A stretch of 64,000 nt of DNA from Cercophora sp. LCS_1 (Eukaryota > Ascomycota > Sordariomycetes > Sordariales > Lasiosphaeriaceae): positions 1 through 64,000 of the forward strand of contig JAPZLL010000015.1 in NCBI GenBank assembly GCA_036250225.1. The letters run 5' to 3'. Made by a program: the position numbers and the translations under genes. Numbering within the stretch: position 1 is the stretch's first letter; each line of letters begins with the position of its first letter. This document shows, one piece after another, positions 1 through 10,898 of this stretch. Below the pieces are notes generated by a model. That model ran no database searches and was not told where the DNA came from. It was given only the letters and a program-made list of their open reading frames with translations.

Positions 1-1212
1 GCTGGGACGGCCGAATTCTCCTGATCCTGCAGTTCCGGGCGCGCAACCCCGAAAACATCAGAGCTGCGGATTGCCCGATTGACTGCTGGGTTATTCCAGT
101 CGCAGGATCTGCGTGCACGCTTCGCTACGCGCTTTATCGGCTCATGGTGCAAGGACTGCGAAGGTGCCAGTCAGCCCTTGCAAACAGGCCTCTCACTGTT
201 GGGAGTCTGACAGAGCATAGGAGGGAGTTCTTCACTGGGTGCCCTATTTGGACGGTCGATGGCCAGTCCTACGCCAACCACCCGGAGGGATATGTCCGAT
301 TGGTACATGCTGCTACCGGTGGGTTGTATTAGGGACACGAATTAGTAGAGGATACAGTGTGGGAGACTAACGCGTTTTAGGAAGAGTAATGCGCCGGACT
401 CCAGCGGGGATACACACCACTTTTTCTCCAGACCGGCTGCCGCTGTGCCCGCCACCATGCAAATGGCAACCGCAATCCTAACACGCAGTCAGCATTCCTG
501 TAGTCAGCTTGACAATGACTCGCCAAGAGAAATCACTATGGCCATTCACTTTAATATGAGCTACAGTGTGAAAACGAGACGATCCGATACATCAGGGGCG
601 GTCTAAAGCCGTGGGGCCTTTCGCTTTCGTCACGGTTGGTGAGGTCTTTCATCACGTCAGGCTCGATGGACTTCCACATCATCAGGGGCCAGCTGGCAAT
701 GGCTGCGAGCGTCAATGTACATCGGCCCGCAAGGGAACAGATATCAATTGGTAAGAGGCAGAAAGGAAGACCGAGCTGTCGCTACCTCCTCCAATTAGGT
801 ATTACTGTAGTCAGCGTCCGGCTGCGTCAGTGAGACATGTGTGCTGTACAACGGTTTCCTTGACCAAACAGTTAAGCTAACAAAACAAGATGTCGGCCAT
901 CTCGCCAAAACCGACAGACCATAGGGAGCGGCAACTTACCAATGATAGTATGCACGAATACTTTGAGCATATAGTGTCTCCGTCGTCTCCGCAAAAAACT
1001 CCCGCATCTCTCTATCATTCCTCCCCCACGGATCAATCAGAAAGAACAAACCAAATCCCTCCAACCCCTCTCTATAGCTTAACCGGTTCAACATGCCTAT
1101 ATCCTTCAACAACTGGTCCTCTGACTATCTCCCAACAGGCAACCTGCTCTTTTTGGCTTGCAGCTCCGTAAAGCCCGCTGCTTCCATACCAGCCCATTGT
1201 TTCGTGGTTGGG
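1..1212. other. Gene-poor left flank
   Basis: I see no convincing coding region here. The open frames (for example 144-332, 636-833, 890-1171) are short, lack recognisable motifs and read like chance frames. A GATCCTGCAG run at about 26-35 resembles the first part of the cluster motif described at 4497, but the second half is absent. The stretch probably lies outside the biosynthetic cluster. Confidence 0.5.
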
Positions 1213-1576
1213 TTAAATTCCTTGCCTGTTCTCGCTGGCGTCCTTGAATAGCTCGTTCCACTGATGGTAGATGCAATCAGGGAGGATCAACCCATTATCC
1301 GAGGCAATATAAGTCGAGCGGTCGGTATGTCTTGAAATCAGGTCACTGAGCGAGGCATGGCAATGAACGAGTGTGAGAAGAAGGTTGAAAGGTGATGAAT
1401 TTCCAACTATCTGGTGGAAGAAAGCCAGCTATATGTAATATCCAACACCCCCCCATAGACTAACGTGTTACGGCCTGCTCCAAGTGCTCCAGGGGAGGGC
1501 TTGGCAAAGACAGTTCGTAAGAGCGGACTGGGTCCAATGCTCTAGGTAGGGGGGATGCAAGGTGACTGAGTGAAGG
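1213..1576 (-). pseudogene. C-terminal two-exon remnant of an unrecognised protein
   Basis: On the minus strand two blocks, 1576-1472 and 1428-1213, join across a 43-nt GT-AG intron (1429-1471). They give about 106 residues open to a TAA stop at 1213-1215. The inferred peptide is compositionally protein-like: a Leu/His-rich stretch around 'FFHQIVGNSSPFNLLLTL', then 'DLISRHTDRSTYIASDNG'. A 3' splice site just before 1576 suggests that upstream exons once existed. What lies further upstream (beyond about 1700) is repeat and retroelement sequence, so the gene is probably truncated. I do not recognise the family. It could instead be the real 3' end of a gene whose 5' part I cannot follow. Confidence 0.35.
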
Positions 1577-1699
1577 CTAGGACAACTCTCGGAAGGTGAT
1601 ACACTGTCAAGCAGATCGTAGACTCCAAGGTCCCGGACGATGGGTCTCACTGAGCGATGCTCAAGAACAATGTATTGCTAGCGTGAGGATCCAAGAGTC

Positions 1700-2110
1700 C
1701 TCACACAGTTGTGGGCACAACTATCGTATCTATATACATGCGGTGTTTCTCCTGGACCCGAGGTTTCCCCTCCCCGGGTCCTGTGGTCCCGAGGCTCTCT
1801 TGCCCCGGGTCCGTCCCGGACCCGGGTGTCTTCCGTCCTGGGTCCATTCTTACTGGCCGTCCTCGGACCCGGGCGCTCCTTCGTTCGGGTCCTCTCTCAT
1901 TGGTTCCATTGGGGCCTGGTGGAGCGCTGTGCTCTGAGCTTCGCTGATTGGTGCTTGGGGTTGGTCCGTGCTTCCCCCTTGAGGTCAAGACTTGGGTCGT
2001 GACAATCTCATGTGACTATAAGCGTATACCTTTTATATATCCCTGCTTAATCCGGCACCAAAAAACGCTAAAATCGATACTATATTGAAAATAAAGAACG
2101 ACAAATAAGA
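1700..2110. repeat. GC-rich GGGTCC/GGACCC repeat, probable retroelement or LTR debris
   Basis: Between about 1755 and 1900 the hexamers GGGTCC and GGACCC recur many times in both orientations, some inside longer palindromes such as CCCGGGTCC next to GGACCCGGG. This gives overlapping open frames on both strands (1596-1937, 1701-1988, 1709-2002) that are low-complexity artefacts. An AT-rich segment with a TATA-like run follows (about 2015-2110) and leads directly into gypsy integrase remains. The arrangement suggests retrotransposon terminal or untranslated sequence. I could not find matching terminal repeats, so this is tentative. Confidence 0.35.
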
Positions 2111-2510
2111 ATGGTGGTTAAAGTTTTAGATTCTAAAAACTCCTAGGAATAGCTGCAGTATTTAATTAAATGGTTAGGATTTGGACCAGAAGACAACACA
2201 TGGGAACTGGAATCTAACCTAAGCTGTTCCGAGCAGGTCCAGGACTTCCACCACCAGCACCCTAATCGGCCTATACCGCAAACGAATGGGCCAGGACGGA
2301 CCAGTCGAAACCAGGAGATGCAGGGTTCACGGAAGCAACGGCTGCGAAAAATCAACGAAAATAACTAAGCAAGAACCGCACTCGCGACCTCTTCGACAAC
2401 CGCATCATCACCCGGGCATCAGGAAGATGATCAGGCACGAGACCGGAACGCGCTACCACTGCGCCACCAGTACAGGAATATTGAAACATGGGGGACGGGA
2501 GCTTGTATTT
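2110..2510 (+). mobile_element. Degenerate Ty3/gypsy integrase C-terminus (chromodomain)
   Basis: The plus-strand frame through 2153-2300 encodes a chromodomain: 'LQYLIKWLGFGPEDNTWE' then 'EFHHQHP'-like residues (here VQDFHHQHPNRP). This is the usual C-terminal chromodomain of fungal chromovirus (Ty3/gypsy) integrases, whose consensus is YLVKWxGY..ENTWEP. Immediately upstream, in the same frame, 'KVLDSK' is followed by two TAG stops in place of residues that are usually Arg or Gln. That fits C-to-T decay such as repeat-induced point mutation. Downstream frames to about 2510 look like the end of pol. No reverse transcriptase or protease is present, so this is a dead 3' fragment. Confidence 0.65.
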
Positions 2511-2542
2511 TGAGAGAGGCAAGTGACCCTAACACACTTTCC

Positions 2543-4159
2543 TCAACGCGATTTTAATGGCACTGCGGTCTTGGGTGTTCCAGAAATAACAGTCCACTTC
2601 CCCATACCCTCGTCCCGGGGCATCACCGTCAGATTCATGTCCTCCCGAGCAGTCGGAAGCGTAGCAATCTCCAACCACTGCGTTTTCGGCTCATTATCCC
2701 ATATTCTCCCCTGAGCGGGCTCGAGATCAACACGCGACACCATGAGCGCCATCATCACGAGGATACCTGTCGAGACAAACTGGCGAGCCGGGCAAATATA
2801 GGGCGCAGTGCCCCATGGTAGAAAGCTGCTCGGGAGCGGACTGACCCCGGGCTCACCAGGCATGAACCGTCTTGGGTCGTATTCGCTCGTTCTCGGGCCC
2901 CAGATCTTTTCGTCGTGGTGAATGGGCCAAGTAGGGAGGTAAAGGAGGCGGCCCTTCTTGAGCAGGTATCGTCCGTCCAGTAGCGTGTCTTCGAGAACGA
3001 ATCGCGTATTCGGCAGCATGTGCCGAGTTCGCTGCGTCTCTTGATACGCTCCCAGCAAAAGAGGGCACCTAGTTTTGATCGCTGACACATCAAGAGTAAA
3101 AATCTTGTCGCCTTCTGTTGTAGATTTGTGGACCGCGTTGTCCGCAACCTCCTTTCGGATGGCCTCGAGCAGGCCTGGGCGGGAGTAGATGTCGTACAGG
3201 GCCCAGTATAGCATTGGCACAATGTTGAAGTTTCCATCGTTCAAGAATGCTTGCATCTTCAGCGCGTCTTCTGCATCGATACCCGCGTCCTGGAGCACCT
3301 TGCGCCGCTCCAGCACTACAGGCGATGCATCCTCAGGGATTTGTCCAAAGTATCGCCTGAGAGCCTCAACAACCATGGCGCGTGCCTTGGCTCCCTGCCC
3401 AAAGACGTCAAGTTTCATGTGCATAGTAGGTCTGTGTTTATCCCAGTCCCTATGGTGACGAAGTCAGTTTGTGGCTTTGGTGTGTAAAACGGGTGATCAA
3501 CGTACCACATGGCCTTCTCCATCTCAGGTTCCACGAAGGGATGTTGCATTCCGTACAACCCGGCGCTCACACCCTGCAAGATGATGTGTTTCGTCCAGCT
3601 GAGAAGCTCAATGTTGCAATTAGCTTTCAGGATGCTGTCAAGCTCAGTGACAGACTGCTTCGCCATCCGGAGATTTTGATCATCCAGACCAGTGCCTGGA
3701 GCGAGAGCCTCCCTGGTGCGGACGCGGAACTCCTTGAAGACATCTCCATCGAACAGGGCATGAGAGCCATCGCTCGCACCCGAATGAATCTTATTGGCGT
3801 CTTGGGTAATTCGCTGCATCGATAAAGACTTGGTTCTGTGGATTATGCTGTGCAGGCGATGCGCCTTGACGACGTAGATTTTGGAGTTGAGAACCCCAAC
3901 TGTGTGTATTTCAGCGTCGGAACCTTGACTGTGTTTTCTTTTCTTTAGCTTAAGGACAACACTCCTGGTCAAATCGCACATACCCTACGCGGTTTGGGTA
4001 ATCGAACCCATAGCAGAGCCATCCAATGAGATGCCCTATGAAAGGGACGGGGATAGTGGGCTTTACGCGTTTTGGTTCGCGGGGATCATCCGAAAAGAAC
4101 TCTATACACCAGGAGATAGCGGCCAGTCCGACGGCGATGCAGCTTATTTCGTACAACAT
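2543..4159 (-). CDS. Cytochrome P450 (P450-1, CYP7/CYP8-like fungal type)
   Basis: The model is complement(2543..3449, 3506..3928, 3984..4159), 501 aa. Its introns of 56 and 55 nt both have GT-AG ends and the whole frame closes. It begins MLYEISCIAVGLA with an N-terminal membrane anchor, then a proline-rich 'PTIPVPFIGH' hinge. The ExxR motif is ETQR in 'YQETQRTRHM'. The heme loop is 'FLPWGTAPYICPARQF' with the Cys ligand near residue 419. The W-G-x-A-P-x-x-CPAR form is shared with P450-2 and P450-3, and the intron positions correspond to those of P450-2. Family knowledge predicts a heme-thiolate monooxygenase on the ER; the substrate is unknown. Upstream at 4497-4509 lies an exact cluster motif. 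It is probably a tailoring enzyme at the left edge of the cluster. Confidence 0.88.
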
Positions 4160-4947
4160 GTTTGCTGTCTGTACTATCTATTTGTGACGGAACTTAGTTC
4201 GGGTGTGCCAGCAATCAAGACAAGCAAAGTGAAGCATTCATGAAAGGTCGTGGGCAAACAAATCATCGACCGCTGGATGCGAGAATCTGCACCAGGCCTG
4301 ACCCGTTCAAGCGGACTGTGACCAACTCAACCACGGTCTTGCTCACCTAACCAAGCCTGCAAGGGATCAATATTTCGAATCCATAAATTATGGCCATAAC
4401 GTAAAACTGATTCCCTCACAGGAGAACGTAGGTACCTTGATGGCTAACTCGCTCAAGTGAAAGGAAGGAGGTCCTTGGCGCCGCCCGCAATCCTTTGATC
4501 CTGCAATCCTGAAGGTTGCACCACACCTGGCCCACCGCGCCTTCAGGTTTGTGGTCGCAACACTGGGGAGGGCTCGTGCAATGATACCCATGAAACGGTC
4601 AAGTCACATCAATTCTGAGGAGATAGAGGTGTGTCGCTGATGGATGACTAAGTTAAGGCACCCGCACGGAAATCGAGGCGTGACCATCGCCTGGAAATGA
4701 TGACAACATTCACCCTCTTAGAGGATACAACCACGGGCAACTGGGTTGTAATTGGCTCAAAAGTTGCCAAATTGACATTCCACTGCCCCTGAGTCTCTAT
4801 TCGTTTGCGAAGAGGAAGACAAGACAGGTGACACGTCATGTCAGTTGCTATTACCACGACTCAAGCCTGTCTCGACGATGAGACCATCATCTCACGCGTA
4901 ACCCCTGTGTATGATAGTACAGCGTTATTCTCGCAAAGAGTGCGCAG
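4160..4947. promoter_or_regulatory. Divergent intergenic region, P450-1 / aminotransferase
   Basis: This is non-coding as far as I can see. It separates divergently transcribed P450-1 and the aminotransferase, so it should contain both promoters. Its only striking element is the ATCC-repeat motif at 4489-4509, annotated separately. Small frames at 4388-4591 and 4648-4857 (minus) have no motif or context support. Confidence 0.55.
4489..4509 (+). promoter_or_regulatory. Cluster motif 1: three ATCC repeats at 8-bp spacing
   Basis: The sequence contains GATCCTGCAATCC at 4497-4509, preceded by another ATCC eight bases earlier. ATCC therefore occurs three times with 4-bp spacers. It lies 338 bp upstream of the P450-1 start codon. 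The same 13-mer (T or G at position 7) recurs five more times in this window, always between genes. It is a candidate operator for a pathway regulator. Confidence 0.65.
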
Positions 4948-6674
4948 ATGGCAACCACCAGACAGTTAGTCTCAACTCGCCGGCCCCTTCTCACCACGCA
5001 AACTTCAGTGTTGCTGATTACCTACTCAACTCTCAGTTGCTAGTCTTGAGCCCCTAGCAGAAGCGCCGGGAATGATTTCTCTCGTTGTTGGTAAGCGATA
5101 GGACGCCCAACTTAAGCAGCAATGACGATCCTCATTCGGACAGGAAAACCAAGCCCGAACTGCTTCCCGTTTTCTGGCATGTCGATCAAGCTCAAGGACG
5201 CCGACACAGAAATTCAGCTGAGCGACAAAGACTTGCATGATGCTTTTCAGTATGCACTTATGCCAGGTGGTTTGCCTGAACTGCGACAGGTAATTGGCCT
5301 ACTATGAGCAGTTGACATATTGAATGGTCTAACACAGGTAATTCGCAGTGGTTTGAATCCTTCCAAGCCAAGCTTCACGACCCTGGGCCAGCCGGGACGT
5401 GGGGCTGTGGAATGGGCAGTGGAAGCCAGGACCTCCTATATAAAGCCTTTCAAGTTTTTACGGATCCGGGCGACTCCGTTCTAATTGACACGTACGTATG
5501 CTCCATGTGTTTTTGAGCTGAACCAGGACTTGCGGGCTGACAATAAATGTAGACCAGCGTACTCGTAGGCAATGATGTCACATACTTTGCTGACCTCTGT
5601 ACTAACAAGTGCTGCGACAGCGGGGTTCTGGGATTCCTCAAGGCGGATGGCCACGATCTCATCGGCAAGTAAACATTATACCCCTTTTGGCTTATGCAAT
5701 AAACTAACAGCTAGGGTTGCGACGGCCAGAGATTCCATCCAACGCAGAAGGTTTGGAATCTACTGCGCTCGAGAGGACTCTGAGACAATGGCCATCCAAC
5801 AAGCGTCGGCCCCGAGTCTTGTACACTGTCCCAACAGGTTCAAACCCAACGGGATGCAGCTGCTCAGAGAAACGAAAGATTGAAATGTAAGCTTTTGAGC
5901 CCCCTTTTATATTTGTCCGCCGTCTAACGTCCAACAGTCTACGTCTCGCCAAGGAACACGATTTCCTCATCTTCGAGGACGATGCCTATTACTTTCTCGA
6001 CTTTGCATCCTCTACCACCAAGCCACGCAGCTATCTGGCCCTGGAATCACAAGTCAACAACCAGACAGGCCGTGTGCTACGTTTTGACTCTATGAGCAAG
6101 ATCATGAGCGCAGGACTGAGACTCGGGTTCTTGACCACCTCACTGCCCATCCTCAACACAGTCAACATGATCACCGGAAACACTAAGTACAGATCCTCCT
6201 TGACAGCATTCTTTTTTACCTTACGTCTACTGACGATGATGTAGTCTTCAACCCCCCTCAACCTCACAAGTCATCGCCCTCTCCATCCTTCGCCAATGGG
6301 GCCACTCGGGATTTCTCGCACACGCAGCCCGCACGGCAGACTTTTACCGCTGCCGACGCGATGCCTTGCTAGCGGCAGCTGAGAAGCATCTCCGAGAAAA
6401 AGCCCGTTGGGAAGCGCCGCAAGCAGGCATGTTCCTGTGGCTCGAGCTGCAGCTCCCGCCGGGGAGGGATACCCTGGAAATCCTGAGCAAGTATGCCGTG
6501 CAAGCCGGGGTCATCGGTGTCCCCGGGACAGCTTTTATGCCAGGGGGCGGCAAAACAAGATATCTGAGGTTGAGTTACAGTTTATTAGGAGAGGAAGAGG
6601 CGGATGAGGCTTGTAGGCGGATTTCAAGGTTGGTTGAATTGGTTGTTGCTGAGGACGGGATGCAAGGTTGCTGA
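4948..6674 (+). CDS. PLP-dependent class I/II aminotransferase (Aro8 / 2-aminoadipate type)
   Basis: Well-supported exons are 5037-5090, 5144-5289, 5349-5491, 5553-5564 (a 12-nt micro-exon), 5621-5664, 5715-5886, 5938-6186 and 6245-6674. All are in consistent phase and end at TGA. The protein carries the fold-type I aminotransferase landmarks: 'GMISLVVGKPSPNCFPF', 'LYTVPTGSNPTG', 'FEDDAYYFLDF' and the PLP lysine in 'DSMSKIMSAGLRLGF'. One intron (5665-5714) starts GC rather than GT. The 5' exon is uncertain. An ATG at 4948 is the likeliest start, but I could not find a junction joining it to 5037 in phase, so a missed exon or 5' damage is possible. In context it could supply or recycle a non-standard amino or keto acid for the NRPS. 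Housekeeping aromatic or lysine metabolism is the alternative. Confidence 0.75.
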
Positions 6675-7644
6675 AGAGTGTGTATTTTTCCCTACCTTAT
6701 CCATTTCGCTTACATTGGCTAGATTCGTCATGTAACTGCTATACAATACACATCCCATTGAGAACAGGATTGGGTGTGACTGATTGACACACCGACGGCG
6801 TCAACCAAGTCACCGTCAGGCTTTTACTGTAGATATTACCTCCGGGTGGACTGAGAAGAACACAACCTACCTTAGGCGAACACGAAAGTCTTTCGTCGCT
6901 GCCTGGCTGGCCGGTGCTTTTCATCAGTCTCGGCTAGAGTGAAGCGAATCCCTCTGCCAGGCAGCACACCTAAGGTGTGAATCCTCCCAAGATGGGACGC
7001 TCCGCAAAGCCACTCAATTCGACAGGCATCATGCAAGGGAAACCACATGACATCAGAGACCCATAGAATTTTGCCATGGCTCACTCATGCAACCCTGAAC
7101 AGATTAAATGGAATCGTTGCATCCCGCTTGGAATAGATCAATTGGTTGCCCAAAGCCAAACGAAAAACAAAAGGATTCCACACAAATCGTCCCACCCAAA
7201 TGACAATCAGATATTGGTCACGAATGTGATTGGACAGACGCATCGGAAGTGGCACTTTAGTTTCATCCCGAAATCCTTTGAGCGTACAGGTACTTTTACA
7301 AATACCCCCCTCGTTCAGTCCTTTTGCTCGTTCGGCCCGGAGTTGCTGCGGACCAATGCAATGCTACGCCTTGGCCGCTTAGGTAGTGTGGAGGGCCCCA
7401 GCCCCTGGTTTGGGAAGGATTCAGGATCCAAAGTTCCCATGCGCGTTCAACGCCAGAGTTGCAGCAGGCTGATGGTTCTCCGCAAATACTGTCCCGCGGT
7501 GGTAGTGAATGTGGAGAAGGCGCTTATGAAGTCCTTGTGCAAGTTCGTCAAAATGCCTCCCTCGGAGCTAGATTTGATTCAGCCCATTTGCCTACCTACA
7601 TACCTTACCTAGGTAACTATGGTATCGAATTCCATTTGGTTATT
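6675..7644. other. Convergent intergenic region, no gene seen
   Basis: This lies between the 3' ends of the aminotransferase (+) and the first bHLH gene (-). An open frame at 7076-7612 (+) has no recognisable domain and an unusual composition, so I treat it as chance. A GGATTCAGGATC run near 7417 is one base short of the reverse of cluster motif 1 and is not counted as a site. Confidence 0.5.
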
Positions 7645-7987
7645 TCAATTGTTGGCTACAAGCCCCTGTGGTAGCCCCTCAACAAAGCGCTGCACTCTGC
7701 TCCGCAATTCATCCCGTTCCTTCTCATACTGTTGATGGGTCGAAATGAGATGGTTCATGTACTGTAATGCTTGATCCAAGACTACCGACTTTGTTGGCAC
7801 TTTTTGCGTCCCCGCCGTACTGGTTTGTTGGCCTTGGTCTGGCGCATTTGCGAGACTGAATGCGCCAGATGGAGGGATGATGCTGTGAAGTTGTTGAATC
7901 TTGGTGTTGATGACGGATCGATAGCGCTTCTCCACCACAGAATGGTGTCGTGGCTCTTGTTGGTCCTCCTCTATTTGTTGTTGTGGC

Positions 7988-8024
<37 letters not shown>

Positions 8025-8616
8025 GCCGCTGCCGTTGACTTTGCTCGCGTCGAGTCGCCGCTCTCGTGTTCTTGGGCTGACCTTCTTGTCGTTTACGCTT
8101 GGAGACGTTGGGAGAAGTCGTCTTGTTTAAATCGACTGATCTATCCGAGGAGGTTGCCACGTGAATTGTGAGTTCTCGCGCCGTCCTGTGGTTGTCTTCT
8201 TGGTCCTCCTCGTCCTCGTCATCGTCATATTCATCCTCAGAATATTCACCGTCGTCGTCTTCGTCATCCTCTTCCTCTTGGTCGGGCTCGTCATACTCAT
8301 CTTGCGGCCTCGCCAGACGTGTCGTTCTCCGTTGTCTCTTCACACTCTGTGCTCGTCGCCGTGAGATCGCGCCCTCGGCTCCAGCGAGACGAGATGGTTG
8401 GGTAGATAGAGGACCAAAGGTTTCTGCAAAAACAAAATGTTAGTACAAAGAGAGCCGCCGGGATCGAAGGGAGAAATGTGCTGTACCCAGAAAACGATTG
8501 TCATGTGCGTCTAAATGTCGTACCACTCGCAGAAGCCGACAGAAGAGTTCGATGTCATGACTGTTTGAGGCCACCGATACGGGCATATCCCGGCTCGCCA
8601 CGGAATTTGAAGGCAT
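7645..8616 (-). CDS. bHLH transcription factor with SREBP-type basic region (bHLH-1)
   Basis: The model is complement(7645..8423, 8487..8616), 302 aa, with one 62-63-nt intron. The first in-frame ATG is at 8616; the frame upstream opens only with TTG. Order of features: a short N-terminal region, an Asp/Glu-rich run, a basic segment with NLS-like 'SKRKRQ', a polyglutamine tract of about 13 residues (CAA repeats, 7990-8028), then the bHLH. The basic helix is 'HHSVVEKRYRSVINTKI' and helix 2 is 'KSVVLDQALQYMNHLI', followed by a leucine-poor coiled coil to the C-terminus. The Tyr in EKRYR is the hallmark of SREBP-like bHLH proteins, which can bind non-E-box sterol-type sites. There is no transmembrane segment, so it is not a membrane-bound SREBP. 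It is divergent from bHLH-2 and probably a cluster regulator. Confidence 0.85.
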
Positions 8617-9880
8617 CGTAGCAATTGGCAAAGTTGGAAGCTAGGTCATGAAGAATTTGGGGCATTTGATAGAGCGGAATTTCGATGCATTAAGATATGT
8701 ACCAGGACGGGAGGGAGTGACTTCTCCGGCTTTAGGGGACGGGACCCCGCAGAGCCCCCAAACATGTAAATGACACAGGGACACAGTGACAAGGGTCCAA
8801 CGCATCCTTACCAGGGGGGATGGCCGAATTAGCTATCAAGGTTATCTCCCGAAACCGGTTGGGTTCGCCGCTGTTCTAGTCGTCCCTAGCAGCGAACCCA
8901 GCCCATTCTCATATTCGCGGAGACACGGGATGCCCGATTGCGAAATGCGGTTGATCCGATGGGCCGGAATCCCACCAACGGCACAGCCATCCCACAGCGC
9001 CTCCCGGTTGCAGAGAAACACGGTTGGTTGATTGGACACGTGCGTTGCTGAAAAATATGCGCGCGCCCTGAACCGTGGACCGCTGGATCCTTCAATGGCA
9101 CGCGGGGTCCAGGCGGCAGCATAGGTAAGGCGAAATCAAGCGAATGCAAGCACGCAACGGCGTAGTAATTACTGGTAAATATGGTGAGCAGGAGGCGAGC
9201 GTGCAGACCAGCTGCGTTTCCCAGGGTGTGGAATGGATGAAATTATTGGACAAATACTAGGAATCATGTACCTCAGTCTCCACAAAGACAAGTTCCATGC
9301 ATCTACATACCTTATCCAAGGCGTGGGGTGCGATTGCTGTTGGCCTCCTTATTTTGGGCATAGTTCCCGTCGGAAAGTTTCAGACCACCCGACGGCCAAA
9401 GGGTTGGTGGGTGGGGTGATGATTCCACAAGGGGGCTTGATATCGTGCAGGGTTGTTGGCGCAGTGGACGGAATTCCCTCACGGCCACGGATCAAGTTGC
9501 CGTGCGTTAGCCATACTGCGGTATGGGCCTGACCATCTCGTTTAGGTCCGAGCCGCGAAGCCGAGTGGCGTACAGACCAGGGCTCCAACGGCCCCCGAGA
9601 CGGCAGGAGAGACGTCCAGAGGAGTCTCCAGTGGCCATGGTGTTGGGTGGAATGGTACCTTATTGTACAATACTTATGTAAGTTGAGACGAACTTGCGTG
9701 TTTATTCAGACACCGGCCATTGTGGAAGGGTTTTGCTCCGATACAACCACCACCTCCCGATGCAAAGACTGGGACGAGACGTTAGGGCCTCGGCGTGAAT
9801 TTTCAACCTTTCTCACCGTACCTACATCTCAACCTCTGCCCTTCGGTCGACGTATTCCAACCAAGCACGTCAGCATCATC
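8617..9880. promoter_or_regulatory. 1.26-kb bidirectional promoter between two bHLH genes
   Basis: This long non-coding gap is shared by the divergent regulators. At 9086-9098 it holds GATCCTTCAATGG, which matches cluster motif 1 at 11 of 13 positions. Open frames on both strands (8786-9149, 9233-9588) have no motif support. The length is large compared with other gaps in the window, as is common for regulator promoters. Confidence 0.5.
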
Positions 9881-10898
9881 ATGCATCACAACGACCTCGC
9901 AGCCGATTTGGGGCTTTCATCAGCACCGCATTTCGAGCGGGCACCAGAGCATGAGTCCGTCCACGGGGCGGGCCGCGGGCGGAACCCGGCCGAATATCTC
10001 GGAAATATGGATGCGCGTACAACAGTAGATAGCGCCGTGGATCTGAGCATGTCGTCCACGTTTGAGGATCTGCTCGATTGCGACTTGTCACTGCTGGAAA
10101 ACTGGAACCCAGCGGCTTCCAATCACAGCTCACACTCACAGTGGCCACCGCTGCACCCCCAGCGTACGTTTTCCCCATACCTCAACGTACTGTTGTACCG
10201 ACCCGCAAACCTCTAACTCCGGGTCTTGGGCCCTATTTACAGCTGGTCCTACCCCCTCAAGTGACGAATTTGATGCAGCGGCAGCGGCAATGACTCGGCA
10301 AGCGGGTCGCAGCATCACAACAGCAGGGGATCATCCGCGTGTAAGCGGAGTTGGTATCCAGATCAAGGTATGATTGTTATTTCTTGTATTATACACGTAC
10401 CATTGCTTGCTAACAATGTGACAGCCCCAGCAGACCGATGCTTGCCGAGTTCCCAAGCCCGAGGGAAGCCAACGAGCGCATTACGCCGTTGAAAAGCGCT
10501 ACCGGTCCGCTCTCAACGAGAAATACGCCGCGCTTGCCCGGTTGCTCTCCAGTGACGCAGTTCAGCGCGCGTGCAAGAGCAAATCGCCCGGCTGGTCTTT
10601 TGAAGCCGAAGGCACGTCCAACGAGTCCGGAAACGGAAACGGAAACGAGCAGCAAGGGGTCAAGAACCGGCAGCGGAAAACAACGACGCTTTCGGTTGTC
10701 ATTGACACTATCCGTATTTTAGAAACTTGCTGTAGAGAAGATGCTAGGGAGTTGGAGCAGCTGAGAAGTGGTGTCAGTGCTATAAGAGACAGTGCTGCAG
10801 AGCTTTTGGGAACGGGGAGTGTAGCTGTTCCGTCTCCATCTCGGGCCCTCCCGACTGGTGCGGGTAGCTCCAATGCGAGCGCGTCAGGGACGGTTTGA
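9881..10898 (+). CDS. bHLH transcription factor with SREBP-type basic region (bHLH-2)
   Basis: The model is 9881..10163, 10243..10367, 10425..10898, 293 aa, with GT-AG introns of 79 and 57 nt. It starts MHHNDLAADLG. The N-terminal half is acidic and Ser-rich ('STFEDLLDCDLSLLENW', a plausible activation segment). The bHLH lies in the last exon: basic helix 'HYAVEKRYRSALNEKYAAL', an extended loop containing a Gly-Asn repeat, then 'TTTLSVVIDTIRILETC'. It shares the EKRYR tyrosine signature with bHLH-1, so the pair may be diverged paralogues and could heterodimerise (inference). The loop is longer than in typical bHLH proteins. No membrane segment is seen. Its position beside P450 and hydrolase genes suggests pathway-specific control. 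Confidence 0.83.

Noticed and set aside
1596..2002. Overlapping plus and minus frames as a repeat-rich protein
   Set aside because: Frames are open on both strands because of the GGGTCC/GGACCC repeats. No protein features.
7076..7612. 178-residue open frame on the plus strand
   Set aside because: It has no domain, no intron pattern and no promoter context, and it sits between two convergent genes. Chance frame.
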